Below are positions 54,848 through 63,879 of a stretch of 64,000 nt of DNA, in pieces; positions within the stretch are counted from its first letter, which is position 1, and the number at the start of each line of letters is the position of its first letter. Origin of the DNA: Deinococcus carri (GTDB lineage: Bacteria > Deinococcota > Deinococci > Deinococcales > Deinococcaceae); assembly GCF_039545055.1 (NCBI RefSeq), contig NZ_BAABRP010000011.1, forward strand, positions 1-64,000, in the 5' to 3' direction. The notes below the pieces were generated by a model that worked only from the letters and a program-made list of their open reading frames with translations, ran no database searches and was not told the origin of the DNA. The position numbers and the translations under genes are program-made.

Positions 54848-57223
54848 TCAGGTTTGTCTGTCCCGCTCTCCCTCGCGGGCGTCGTGGAGGTCGGTGACAG
54901 AGGGGAGGGGAGAGGCCGGCTGGCCCAGACGGGCGAGGGGTGTCCCGGAGGATTCCTGCTCCAGCGCCGCCCCGGCCACGTCTGCCGGTTGGGGGTGGCC
55001 GAACAGATAGCCCTGCCCCAGGTCGCAGTGCAGACCGCGCAGGACATCCAGTTGTCCTGGTGTCTCCACGCCCTCGGCGATCACGGTCAGGTCCAGCGCG
55101 TGGGCCATGGTGATCAGGGCTTGCAGCAGCGGAACGCCCGTGCTGTCCATGTCGCGCACGAAGGATCGGTCGATCTTGAGCACCTGCACGGGCAACTGCT
55201 GGAGGTAGCTCAGGCTGGAGTACCCGGTCCCGAAATCGTCGAGGGCAAACCGCACGCCCAGCCCATGCAACTCGCGCAGCTTGGCGACCGAACCGTGCAG
55301 GTCCGTGATCAGGGCGCTCTCGGTCAGTTCCAGCATCAGCGCGTTGCCAGGTAGCGCGTGGGCGCGCAGGGCCTCCCGGATGGCCCCCACGAAGTCCTCG
55401 CGGGCAAACTGGTGGGCCGACACATTGACCGACACGTGCAGCTCTGGAAAAGCCCCGTCCCGCCAGCGTTTCACCTGCCCCAGGGCCTCCTGAAGCACCC
55501 AGGCCCCCAGGTCGTGGATCAGGCCGTGTTCCTCGGCGACGGGAATGAACTTGAGGGGCGGGACCGGCCCCAGGACCGGGGACAGCCAGCGCAGCAGGGC
55601 CTCGAAGCCCAGGACCCGCTCGTCCCCCAGGCGCACCAGCGGCTGGTAATGCACCTCGAATTCGCCGCGCGTGAGGGCAACCCGCAGCTGCGCGTCGAGC
55701 TGCAACTCCTCGGTGGCCGTCTGGTGGCACCGCTCGTCGTAAAACCGCCAGGTGTTCTTGCCCTGTTTCTTGGCCTGGTACATCGCCATATCCGCACACT
55801 TCAGGGCGACCACCGGATCGGCGGTGTCCAGGGGGGCCAGGGCCACGCCGATGCTGGCCGTGAGGTGCTGTTCCTGTCCCCCGGCCAGCATCGGCTCCGC
55901 GATGGCCGTCAGGAGCGCGGCGGCCACGCTGCCCGCCGCGGCCGCGTCCGGCAGATCCGGGAGGATCACCACGAACTCGTCCCCCCCCGCCCGCGCCACC
56001 TGACCCCGGAACCCCACCCCCCGCTGGAGGCGGTCGGCGGCCTCTTGCAACACCTGATCGCCGGCCGCGTGGCCGGCGGAGTCGTTGATCAGCTTCATGC
56101 GGTCGAGGTCGATGAAGAGGACCGCGGTCAGGTGGCTCGCCCGCGCGGTGGTCAGGGCGTGACGCAGCGCCACGTCCAGCGCGCCGCGGTTCAGCAGGCC
56201 CGTCAGGGGGTCACGCGACGCCTGGTGGGCGAGACGGCGGTGCAGCGCCTGGTTGTCCACCAGCCCCAGCACCTGCCGCACCAGCACGAGCGACGTGACG
56301 AGGCCCACGATGGGATCCAGGTCGCCGTCCGCGCCCAGGTGCAGGCTGTGGACGAGAAAGAACAGGGCGTATGTCGTGATGATGGCGGCGTTGGGAAGCA
56401 GCAGCCGCCTCATCTCGGGGTAGGCCATCTCGGTGATGGGCCGCGGCCGCGCCCGGATGAGGTCGGGCCGCGCGGCAGTGGCGGCGGCCCCGAAACACAC
56501 GGCCCCCCAGCTCCACAGCGTGTCCAGCGGGCGGCCCAGCACATACAGCCCCTGGCCCGTCTGGTAGGCATACAGGAGGTTCACGAGCAGGAACAGGAGG
56601 AGGCCGGCCATCAGCCACCTCGTCTGCAACCGGGAAAGCTGCGGCGGCCGCCACAGCAGCAGCATCAGCAGCAGCGTGCACAGCAGCAGGTCGGTCAGGG
56701 GGTAGGCGAGCGCCACTCCCAGGGGAAAGGGCTGCCCGGCATACGTCTGCACCTTCTGGCGGATGTTCAGGTTCCACAGCAGATCCCCCAGCGCCAGCAC
56801 GACAATGCTGATGTCGAGGAGGAAACTCACGCTCTGCACCCGCCCGAAGTGGGGGCGGGGAAAGTGCAGGAGGCCGATGAAGAAGCAGGGCACCAGCGCG
56901 AGGTAACCGACGTCCGCCAGTGATGGAAAGAGACTGCGGTTCCCCGTGAAGGAGAGCCAGGTGTAGATGATCTGCCCCGCCCCCCAGGCAAAGATGCCAA
57001 GCCCCAGCCACAACCACGCGCGCCGGAACGGCCCCCGGTGCTGCCGGGCCGCCTGCCAGGCGAGCAGGGCGCTCAGGGCGTAGATGGGAAAAAAGATCAG
57101 GTTGCCGAGGTACACCCGCAGCGTCTGGGGGTGCGCCCCCGTCAGGGTCCACAGGAGATGCAGGCCGGCGAGGACCAGCAGGGTGGCAAACAGGGGCTGC
57201 CGAAAGTAGGGGAGGACATTCAC
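54848..57223 (-). CDS. Membrane-bound GGDEF-EAL protein (c-di-GMP turnover)
   Basis: The 791 residues start with about eight to nine membrane segments, then a GGDEF domain (DPLTGLLNRGALD, AGGDEFVVILPD) and an EAL domain (GFEALLRW, ELTESALI, LDDFGTGYSSLSYLQQLP, AEGVETPGQLDVL). Both active-site motifs are intact, so it could make and break cyclic di-GMP. The ATG at 57223 opens directly into the first membrane segment. It is on the same strand as the kinase downstream (128 bp gap), hinting at a common signalling unit. Confidence 0.9.
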   Translation of the reverse strand: MNVLPYFRQPLFATLLVLAGLHLLWTLTGAHPQTLRVYLGNLIFFPIYALSALLAWQAARQHRGPFRRAWLWLGLGIFAWGAGQIIYTWLSFTGNRSLFPSLADVGYLALVPCFFIGLLHFPRPHFGRVQSVSFLLDISIVVLALGDLLWNLNIRQKVQTYAGQPFPLGVALAYPLTDLLLCTLLLMLLLWRPPQLSRLQTRWLMAGLLLFLLVNLLYAYQTGQGLYVLGRPLDTLWSWGAVCFGAAATAARPDLIRARPRPITEMAYPEMRRLLLPNAAIITTYALFFLVHSLHLGADGDLDPIVGLVTSLVLVRQVLGLVDNQALHRRLAHQASRDPLTGLLNRGALDVALRHALTTARASHLTAVLFIDLDRMKLINDSAGHAAGDQVLQEAADRLQRGVGFRGQVARAGGDEFVVILPDLPDAAAAGSVAAALLTAIAEPMLAGGQEQHLTASIGVALAPLDTADPVVALKCADMAMYQAKKQGKNTWRFYDERCHQTATEELQLDAQLRVALTRGEFEVHYQPLVRLGDERVLGFEALLRWLSPVLGPVPPLKFIPVAEEHGLIHDLGAWVLQEALGQVKRWRDGAFPELHVSVNVSAHQFAREDFVGAIREALRAHALPGNALMLELTESALITDLHGSVAKLRELHGLGVRFALDDFGTGYSSLSYLQQLPVQVLKIDRSFVRDMDSTGVPLLQALITMAHALDLTVIAEGVETPGQLDVLRGLHCDLGQGYLFGHPQPADVAGAALEQESSGTPLARLGQPASPLPSVTDLHDAREGERDRQT

Positions 57224-57444
57224 GCGCGCAGGTATCCCTCGTCATGGAGTCGTGGAGTGAGGGGGAGCTGGAGAGCAGCCTAGGCTCTGGAGGCTGACAA
57301 GGCCCTTACCCTGGCCCGGCGGCCTGCCACGTTCCGGCGGCTGCACCCAGCGCCGCCCCGCTTCATCACACATGCTCCATTAGCTTGATCCCAGTCTCGA
57401 CAGCTCAATGCAGGCCACAGGGGAACCTGTGGGAAGGGAGGCGT

Positions 57445-58452
57445 ATGCAAAGAAACTGGGGGCTGGTCGGTCTGACCCTGGTCCTGGCCGCGTGCGGTAC
57501 CCAGAACGGGAACCCCGCTGCGCTGGACAGTGTGGTCGCGGCGACGGGGCAGCTCAGCGCGCAGTCGGTCCTGAGCTGGCAGGCGCTGAGGCAGGGCGAC
57601 TCGGGCCGCGACGTGGTGACGCTGCAATACCTGTTGCGTCAGGCCGGGCAGACGCTGGCCGCTGACGGTGTGTTCGGCAGCGGCACCGACACGGCGGTCC
57701 GCAATTTCCAGCGGGCCAGGGGCCTGGTGGTGGACGGGGTGGTGGGTGGCAACACCTGGGAGGCGCTGATCGTCACGGTGCGCCAGGGCGACAGCAACAA
57801 CGCCGTGCGGGCCGTGCAGGACCAGTTGCGCAGTGGTTACGGGTACGGGAGCGTGACGGTGGACGGCGTGTTCGGGAGCGGGACCAACACGGCGGTCCGG
57901 GATTTCCAGGGCAGGCACGGCCTGGGCGTGGACGGCGTGGTGGGCCTGAACACCTGGCACGCGCTCGTGACGGGAAGCAGCACCGGCGGCACCGGCACCA
58001 CGGCCAACCTCGCGTCACAGATTCTCGGCAGCAGCCGGATCACGCTGGGGACGAGCAGCAGCACCTCCGGGGGCAGCCCGCGCCAGAACATCGTTGACAC
58101 CGCGAACGGTCGTCCGGCCCGGCGCGGCTGCGCGAGCGACGCGAACTGCGGCCTCACCGTCGCCCTCAAGCGCTCGATGCTTCAGGGCATGCTGTCGCTG
58201 GCGGGCGCGGGGAACTCGTTCTACATCACGTCCATCGCGGGTGGGGTCCATTCCAGCACCTCCGACCACTACGCGGGCCTGGCCTTTGATATCGGCATCT
58301 GGAACGGCGTGAGCCTCTCGTCCCCGAACAGCGCGCACACGGCCGCGCGCAACGCCTGCATCGCGGCCGGGTCCGACCCCAGCCAGACCTTCAACGCCTA
58401 CAACGACCCGACGGGCGGGCACAGCAACCATGTCCACTGCGCCTGGAACTGA
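57445..58452 (+). CDS. Lipoprotein with two peptidoglycan-binding domains and an M15-like C-terminal domain
   Basis: The 335 residues start with a lipobox (LTLVLAACG). Two PG_binding_1 domains follow (LRQGDSGRDVVTLQYLLRQ with ADGVFGSGTDTAVRNFQ; RQGDSNNAVRAVQDQL with VDGVFGSGTNTAVRDFQ). The C-terminal region holds SSTSDHYAGLAFDIG and GGHSNHVHCAW, the His/Asp/His pattern of M15-type zinc peptidases. GGGAGG lies 3 bp before the ATG, excluding the longer frame. It is first of three cell-wall lipoprotein genes in a row and likely trims or remodels peptidoglycan. Confidence 0.82.
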   Translation: MQRNWGLVGLTLVLAACGTQNGNPAALDSVVAATGQLSAQSVLSWQALRQGDSGRDVVTLQYLLRQAGQTLAADGVFGSGTDTAVRNFQRARGLVVDGVVGGNTWEALIVTVRQGDSNNAVRAVQDQLRSGYGYGSVTVDGVFGSGTNTAVRDFQGRHGLGVDGVVGLNTWHALVTGSSTGGTGTTANLASQILGSSRITLGTSSSTSGGSPRQNIVDTANGRPARRGCASDANCGLTVALKRSMLQGMLSLAGAGNSFYITSIAGGVHSSTSDHYAGLAFDIGIWNGVSLSSPNSAHTAARNACIAAGSDPSQTFNAYNDPTGGHSNHVHCAWN

Positions 58453-58600
58453 GACTCGGTTGCGCCCCCTCGCAGGCATCAGCCAGGCGGGCGGGCAAAG
58501 CCGCCCAGCAGAGCGAGAAGCAAGACAGACGGCACGGCGGAGATGGACGCCCCTGCGGCACTTTCTCGTACAGCCGCGCCTCATCCCGTACGACAGGGAG
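58453..58600 (+). repeat. Dispersed intergenic element, copy D (diverged)
   Basis: GGGCGG (58489-58494) with CCGCCC (58501-58506) forms hairpin 1. The core AGCAGAGCGAGAAGCAAGAC is followed by GACGGCACGGCGGAGATGGA, and CTTTCTC precedes a weak hairpin 2, CGTAC/GTACG (58567-58592). The core aligns well with copies A and B. The terminal repeats are not evident. Confidence 0.45.
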
Positions 58601-58605
58601 ACGAG

Positions 58606-59700
58606 TTGAACACGTCCATGAATCGCCGTCAGGTGTTGCGGTGGGGAACCTTGCTCGGCGGCAGCCTGGTGCTCGCCAGCTGTGGCCTGAACAAGGTTAC
58701 GGTGTTCGAGGCTGGCCCTCCCGCCAACGGGCTGGGCGCGCTCGCCGTGTCCTCTCCCGCTATGTCCACCACCACCGACTGGAAGGCGCAGGCCCCCAGG
58801 GAAGCGATCACCCTGCTGCCCGCCCGCCCCACGCGCGTGATCGTGCACCACACGGCCAGCGCCAACGTCAGCGACTTCTCGCAGGCGCAGGCGTACACGC
58901 TCGCGCGCTCCATCCAGCAGAGCCACTTCGACCGGGGCTGGAGCGATTCCGGCCAGCATTTCACGATCAGCCGCGGTGGGTACGTCATGGAAGGCCGGCA
59001 CCGCAGCCTGGACGCCGCGCGCGGCGGCACCCAGCATGTGCGGGGTGCCCATTGCGAGGGCTTCAACGACGTGTCGGTCGGCATCGAGAACGAGGGGACC
59101 TACATGAGCGCCGCGCCCCCGACCGGGCAGTACGACGCGCTGGTGCGGCTGTGCGCGTGGCTCTGCCAGCAGTACGGCATCCCGGCGACGGAACTGTACG
59201 GCCACCGCGACTTCGTGAACACCAGTTGCCCCGGCGATCTGCTGTACGCCCGGCTGCCGCAACTGCGCCGCGATGTGGCCGCGCGGCTGGGCGTGAGTGT
59301 GCGTGTCTGGCCCACCACCCGCAGCGGCCAGAGCGGCGAGCGTGTCCGGAGCGTGCAGTTCCTGCTGCGTGCCCGCGGCCAGAACGTGGCGGTGGACGGG
59401 GCCTATGGCAGCGGCACGGGCACGGCCGTCAGCGCCTTTCAGACCTCGGCGGGCCTCACGCCGGATACGGTCGTCGGTTCGGCCACCTGGGAGCGGCTGA
59501 TCCTGACCGTGCGACCGGGTGACAGCGGGGACGCGGTGCGGGGCGTGCAAAGCCAGCTCGCCACCCGGGGCTACGCCGTCACCGTCGATGGTGCCTTCGG
59601 CCCCGCGACCGAAAGCGCCGTGAAGAGTTTTCAGACCGCCCAGGCCCTCACCGCGGACGGCGTGGTGGGGCCGAACACCTGGCTGGCCCTCGTCGAATGA
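58606..59700 (+). CDS. N-acetylmuramoyl-L-alanine amidase lipoprotein with two peptidoglycan-binding domains
   Basis: The 364 residues have a twin-arginine-like lipoprotein signal (MNRRQVLRWGTLLGG, lipobox LVLASCG). The Amidase_2/PGRP-type domain shows RVIVHHTAS, QSHFDRGWSDSGQHFTISRG, SVGIENEGTY and GHRDFVNTSCPGD with zinc-ligand His/His/Cys. Two C-terminal PG_binding_1 domains follow (VDGAYGSGTGTAVSAFQ; VDGAFGPATESAVKSFQ). The TTG at 58606 is preferred because GGGAG is 5 bp upstream; the ATG at 58618 is 17 bp away. Confidence 0.88.
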   Translation: MNTSMNRRQVLRWGTLLGGSLVLASCGLNKVTVFEAGPPANGLGALAVSSPAMSTTTDWKAQAPREAITLLPARPTRVIVHHTASANVSDFSQAQAYTLARSIQQSHFDRGWSDSGQHFTISRGGYVMEGRHRSLDAARGGTQHVRGAHCEGFNDVSVGIENEGTYMSAAPPTGQYDALVRLCAWLCQQYGIPATELYGHRDFVNTSCPGDLLYARLPQLRRDVAARLGVSVRVWPTTRSGQSGERVRSVQFLLRARGQNVAVDGAYGSGTGTAVSAFQTSAGLTPDTVVGSATWERLILTVRPGDSGDAVRGVQSQLATRGYAVTVDGAFGPATESAVKSFQTAQALTADGVVGPNTWLALVE

Positions 59701-59726
59701 GGTCCGGCCCTGCTGGAGGAACAATC

Positions 59727-60257
59727 ATGAACCGACTGCTGTCCACGATCCCGCTGGCCGCCCTCACGTTGCTGGCCCTGTCGTCCTGCGGCTCGCCCAC
59801 CGCCACCCTGCCTGAACCCGCGCCCACGGACAGCGCGGACGCGCCGATCACGAGCCTCAGCGGCACCAAGCTCAGTGACGCGGTGGCCCGGAGCCGCGTC
59901 ACCGCTGCGGGCATTCCGGTGGTGTCCAGCGGCAATTGCAGCACGCGCAGCAACTCGTCCTGCACCTCGCTGGAACAGATCAATTCGGGCACGATCGACG
60001 GGATCATCACCCTGAAGCAGGCCTCGGGCTGCGCCGTGAACATCACCGGGGGCACCGAGGTCGGGCACGCCAGCGGCACCTACAGCCACTACAACGGGTA
60101 CAAGGTGGACACCAGCATCACCACCTGCATCAGTGGCTACATCACCCGCAACTTCACGTACATCGGCTTGCGTGGTGACGGTGCGCCGCAGTACCGGAGC
60201 GCGGCGGGCAATATCTATGCCAAGGAATCCAACCACTGGGACATCCTGTACTACTGA
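59727..60257 (+). CDS. Small lipoprotein with an M15-like peptidase domain
   Basis: The 176 residues have a lipobox (LLALSSCG). The rest reads LSDAVARSRVTAAGIPVVSS, CTSLEQINSGTIDGIITLKQ, then VNITGGTEVGHASGTYSHYN and GYKVDTSI. The last part gives the His...Asp spacing of the D-Ala-D-Ala carboxypeptidase-like M15 fold, as found in secreted proteins of actinomycetes. GGAGGA lies 7 bp before the ATG. It follows the amidase by 26 bp and is almost certainly co-transcribed. Whether it is active on peptidoglycan is unproven. Confidence 0.72.
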   Translation: MNRLLSTIPLAALTLLALSSCGSPTATLPEPAPTDSADAPITSLSGTKLSDAVARSRVTAAGIPVVSSGNCSTRSNSSCTSLEQINSGTIDGIITLKQASGCAVNITGGTEVGHASGTYSHYNGYKVDTSITTCISGYITRNFTYIGLRGDGAPQYRSAAGNIYAKESNHWDILYY

Positions 60258-60312
60258 ACAGGGCAGGCGGCGGTGTGGTACGGGGCTGCTTAGGTCCCTG
60301 TAGCCTCAGGGG

Positions 60313-61200
60313 GTGCGGGTCAATCCGGACTACCTCATCACCTTCAATGCCGTGGCCGAGTTCGGCAGCGTCAGCAAGGCCGCCGAGTACCTGAACCTCA
60401 GCCAGCCCGCCGTGAGTGGGCAGCTGCGTGCCCTGGCCGGGCTGATCGGCGCGCCGCTGTACACCCGGCGCTCACGGGGCATCACGCTGACGCCGGAGGG
60501 GCGCGAACTCCTGCCCCACGCGCAGGCGATCGCGCGCAGCATGCGGCGTGTCACGGAGCTGGCCGGCCCCCACCGCGGCCGCACCCGGGCACACGTCCGC
60601 CTGGGCACCTCCTGGACCCTGTCGGGGCATGGAGTCCGCCTCGTCGGGCACTTCCGGGGGGAGCAGCCCAGCACCGACCTGCCTAGCATTGGCCTGCACT
60701 CGGGCCACACCCCCCACCTGATCGGCCTCGTGGCGCGGGGAGAATTGGACGCCGCGCTGACGGTCGATGCCAGCCAGACCCTGCCCGAGGGCCTGGAGGC
60801 GCGGCGGTTCTCCAGTGAGGATCTGCGCCTGATCGTGTGGCCGGAACACCCTCTGGCCCGCGAGGGCTACGTGGCCCCCACTGCGCTGAGAAACGAGACG
60901 CTGCTGCTGCCCATGCCGGAGTCGAGTGTCCGCAAGCGGGCGGCGCGGCTGCTGGAAACGGCCGGCGTCACCCCACGGGGGCAACTGGAACTCGGCGGGT
61001 TCCTGGCGGTCAAGGCCGCGCTGCATACGGGTCTGGGCGTGGCGATTCTGCCCAGGAGCATGGTGGGGCCTGAGGTGGAACACGGGCTGCTGGTTAGCCT
61101 CGGCCTGGAGGCCCCGGACGTCACCCTCGGGTATCACGTGGTCTCCGCCCCACGCGCGCTGCTGCCCCAGGCAGTGACGGCTGTCCTTGACGCACTCTGA
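60313..61200 (+). CDS. LysR-family transcriptional regulator
   Basis: The 295 residues have an N-terminal winged helix-turn-helix ([41 protein letters not shown]) and a LysR substrate domain. GTG start with TAGCCT 6 bp upstream and no ribosome-binding site, probably leaderless. It is on the same strand as the persulfide dioxygenase/exporter operon 171 bp downstream, and is a likely regulator of it. Confidence 0.88.
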   Translation: MRVNPDYLITFNAVAEFGSVSKAAEYLNLSQPAVSGQLRALAGLIGAPLYTRRSRGITLTPEGRELLPHAQAIARSMRRVTELAGPHRGRTRAHVRLGTSWTLSGHGVRLVGHFRGEQPSTDLPSIGLHSGHTPHLIGLVARGELDAALTVDASQTLPEGLEARRFSSEDLRLIVWPEHPLAREGYVAPTALRNETLLLPMPESSVRKRAARLLETAGVTPRGQLELGGFLAVKAALHTGLGVAILPRSMVGPEVEHGLLVSLGLEAPDVTLGYHVVSAPRALLPQAVTAVLDAL

Positions 61201-61245
61201 CCCCGCATGGCGGATGAGCAGTGGCGGCCGGAATATCACTTCCGG

Positions 61246-61262
61246 TTATGTCATAGATAGTA
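61246..61262 (+). promoter_or_regulatory. Partial RDRM-like / LysR-box-like motif
   Basis: TTATGTCATAGATAGTA matches the left half of the Deinococcus radiation/desiccation response motif (TTATGTCATTGACATAA) perfectly but the right half only partly (about 13 of 17 positions). It sits 110 bp before the persulfide-dioxygenase start. It may instead be part of a LysR-type site. Confidence 0.3.
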
Positions 61263-61371
61263 CTTTCCGATACCCCGATGACAGCCCTTGAAGGGGACCG
61301 GGGCGGGGGGTAGGTTCCTTCCAGCAAGAAGGCCGGCGGCCGCAAAAAGGCCCCACGGCCCTGGAGGGAAC

Positions 61372-62760
61372 ATGTACTTCAAGCGCATCTACGACCCCGA
61401 CCTCGCCCAGGCGTCCTACCTGATCGGCTGCCAGCAGAACGGCACGGCGCTCGCCGTCGATCCCGTGCGTGACGTGCAGCGGTATCTCGACCTGGCCGAC
61501 CAGGAGGGGCTGCGGATCGTCGCGGTGACGGAAACGCACATCCACGCCGACTACCTCAGCGGCAGCCGCGAACTCGCCGGGCGCACCGGGGCGACGCTGT
61601 ACCTCAGCGCCGAGGGAGGCCCCGACTGGCAGTACGCTTTTCCCCACGTGGGGCTGCGCGACGGGCAGGACATCCGCCTCGGCAACGTCACGGTCAGGGC
61701 TGTCCACACGCCGGGGCATACCCCCGAGCATCTCAGCTTTCTGGTGACCGATGGGGCGCGGGCGGAGCAGCCCGTCCTCTTCCTGACCGGCGACTTCGTC
61801 TTCGTGGGCGACCTCGGCCGCCCCGACCTGCTCGACGAGGCGGCGGGCGGGCAGGACACCCGCTTCGGCGGGGCGCGGCAGCTGTTCACCAGCCTGCGGG
61901 CAAAGTTCCTCACCCTGCCCGACTACGTCCAGGTCTGGCCCGGCCACGGCTCGGGCAGCGCCTGCGGCAAGGCGCTGGGGGCGGTGGAGAGCACCACCGT
62001 CGGCTACGAACGCCGCTTTGCCTGGTGGGCGGATGCCGCCCGAGATGATGATGTGGAAGCCTTTACCCGCGAACTGCTGGAGGGCCAGCCGGACGCGCCG
62101 CTGTACTACGGCCGCATGAAGCGGGAGAACCGGGTCGGGCCGGCCCTGCTGGGCGACGTGCAGGCCCTCGCGCCCCTCTCCCACCACGAGCTGAAAAACG
62201 CCCTGCACCACGGGGTGCGGCTGCTCGACACGCGGCCCCGAGAGGTGTTCCAGGCAGGCGCTGTGCCCGGCAGCCTCCACCTGCCGGCGGGCCGGACCTT
62301 CGAGACGTGGGCCGGCTGGCTGCTCGACCCGGATAAGACCTATGTGCTGTTTGCCCGCAGCCCCGAGCAGGCCGAGGACCTCCGCCGCCGGCTGTGGATG
62401 ACCGGCATCGACCGGGTCGCCGGGTACGTCGGGGACTTTGGCGGACTGAAGCTCGAACCGCAGGCCGCGACGCCCCTCGCGGAACTGGGCGACCTCCGCC
62501 AGGCCTTCGTGCTCGACGTGCGCGCCCGCCGCGAGTACGAGGCCGGGCACATCGAGGGGGCCACGCAGCTCCACGCGGGCCGTCTGCTTCAGAACCTGGG
62601 CCGTATTCCCCGGGATCGGCCAGTCGTGGTCCACTGCCAGGGTGGGGCGCGCAGCGCGGCCGCGGTGAGTGTCCTGCGCGCCGAGGGCTTTGACAACATT
62701 ATCGATCTGGACGGCGGGTACGCCGCCTACGCCCGGCGGGCGGCGACGGTCCGCCCGTGA
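61372..62760 (+). CDS. Persulfide dioxygenase-like MBL hydrolase fused to two rhodanese domains
   Basis: The 462 residues have an N-terminal metallo-beta-lactamase domain with [28 protein letters not shown] and [16 protein letters not shown], close to ETHE1-type persulfide dioxygenases. Two rhodanese domains follow. The second has the active-site loop [13 protein letters not shown]. The first has no cysteine in its loop ([13 protein letters not shown]) and is probably structural. Such fusions oxidise persulfides to sulfite or thiosulfate. GGAGGG lies 4 bp before the ATG. Its stop overlaps the exporter start (GTGA). Confidence 0.88.
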   Translation: MYFKRIYDPDLAQASYLIGCQQNGTALAVDPVRDVQRYLDLADQEGLRIVAVTETHIHADYLSGSRELAGRTGATLYLSAEGGPDWQYAFPHVGLRDGQDIRLGNVTVRAVHTPGHTPEHLSFLVTDGARAEQPVLFLTGDFVFVGDLGRPDLLDEAAGGQDTRFGGARQLFTSLRAKFLTLPDYVQVWPGHGSGSACGKALGAVESTTVGYERRFAWWADAARDDDVEAFTRELLEGQPDAPLYYGRMKRENRVGPALLGDVQALAPLSHHELKNALHHGVRLLDTRPREVFQAGAVPGSLHLPAGRTFETWAGWLLDPDKTYVLFARSPEQAEDLRRRLWMTGIDRVAGYVGDFGGLKLEPQAATPLAELGDLRQAFVLDVRARREYEAGHIEGATQLHAGRLLQNLGRIPRDRPVVVHCQGGARSAAAVSVLRAEGFDNIIDLDGGYAAYARRAATVRP

Positions 62761-63548
62761 TCCTCGCGTGGCTCGGCGCGGTCGCCATCGGGCTGAGCCT
62801 GGGGCTGCTCGGCTCCGGCGGCAGCATCCTCACGGTGCCCGTGCTGGTGTACCTCGTGGGCGAGGACCCCAAACGGGCGATCACCGAGAGCCTCGCCATC
62901 GTCGGGCTGATCGCCCTGGTCAGCGCGCTGTCCTGCGTCCAGCAGCGCCGCATCGACGGGCGCGCGGTGCTGCTGTTCGGGTTACCCGGCCTGCTGGGCA
63001 CCTCGCTGGGGACGGCCCTGGGCCACGCCCTGCCCGCCGCGGTGCAGCTCCTGATCTTCGCTGCCGTGATGCTCATTGCCGCTACGCGCATGTTTCGGCC
63101 GGCTCCCGCAGGCCATGCGCCGCCCCGCCCCGGGTGGCAGGTGCTGCTCGCCGGTCTGGGCGTGGGTGTTCTCACGGGCGTGGTGGGTGTGGGGGGCGGC
63201 TTTCTGATCCTGCCCGCCCTGGTCCTGCTGCTGGGGCTGCCCATGGCGCGGGCGGTGGGCACCAGCCTGGTCCTCATCGCGCTCAACGCGGCCCTGGGCT
63301 TTGCCCTGCACGTGCGGGCCGCGCCCGGGGGCCTACACTGGGACCTGATCGCCCTGCTCGGCGGTATCGGTGTGCTGGGCAGCCTCGCGGGCAGCCGCCT
63401 CTCCCGGCAGCTCTCCCAGAACGCCCTGCGGCGGTCCTTCGCGGGATTCCTGGTGGTGCTGGGCACGTACATTCTGTGCACCAGCGCACCCGGAGCCTTC
63501 GCGCAGACCCGGACCCCCACGGTGCAGGTCACCTCGCTGCGTCCCTGA
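62757..63548 (+). CDS. TauE/SafE-type sulfite/anion exporter
   Basis: About eight membrane segments in 263 residues, with the two TauE repeats [17 protein letters not shown] and [17 protein letters not shown]. The GTG start overlaps the stop of the dioxygenase gene by 4 bp, so the exporter probably removes the sulfite made by that enzyme. The C-terminal tail after [12 protein letters not shown] is soluble and not typical, perhaps slightly extended. Confidence 0.87.
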   Translation: MILAWLGAVAIGLSLGLLGSGGSILTVPVLVYLVGEDPKRAITESLAIVGLIALVSALSCVQQRRIDGRAVLLFGLPGLLGTSLGTALGHALPAAVQLLIFAAVMLIAATRMFRPAPAGHAPPRPGWQVLLAGLGVGVLTGVVGVGGGFLILPALVLLLGLPMARAVGTSLVLIALNAALGFALHVRAAPGGLHWDLIALLGGIGVLGSLAGSRLSRQLSQNALRRSFAGFLVVLGTYILCTSAPGAFAQTRTPTVQVTSLRP

Positions 63549-63643
63549 CCGCCCCGCCCTCACCCCCCACTCCCACCGTCAGGCGGGTTGTGGTTCGGCA
63601 GGGCAGCCCCGGCCTGCACCGGAGGCGGACCGCCGCCCGCACT

Positions 63644-63750
63644 CATGAGCATTTGACGGAAAAGAACCCCTCTCCCCTTGCTTCGCAAGGCCCTCTCCCC
63701 TTGCGGGAGAGGGTCAAAAAATGACGCCATCTTTACGTCAAATGCTCATG
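63644..63750. repeat. 107-bp MITE-like element with 15-bp terminal inverted repeats
   Basis: CATGAGCATTTGACG (63644-63658) and CGTCAAATGCTCATG (63736-63750) are perfect inverted repeats. Inside is a small CCTTGC/GCAAGG hairpin, a 9-bp CCCTCTCCC/GGGAGAGGG stem and an A-rich run. The internal hairpin could end transcription of the exporter operon. No coding capacity. Confidence 0.65.
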
Positions 63751-63780
63751 TCACCTGTCCTGTTCTCCCGCCCACCCCGG

Positions 63781-63838
63781 GGCGGCGCTCGGTTACATTG
63801 CCGCATGTCCTGAGCGGCAACGCCACTGCGCGCCGCCC
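63781..63838 (+). repeat. GC-rich palindromic dispersed repeat, copy 3
   Basis: GGCGGCGCTCGGTTACATTG, CCGCATGTCCTGAG and CGCCACTGCGCGCCGCCC parallel the copies at 20791 and 25059. The middle has diverged, and both ends are conserved and inverted. Confidence 0.5.
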
Positions 63839-63879
63839 TTATGCCGTGTTCTCACCCCGTTCGTCCCAGGAGGTCTCGC

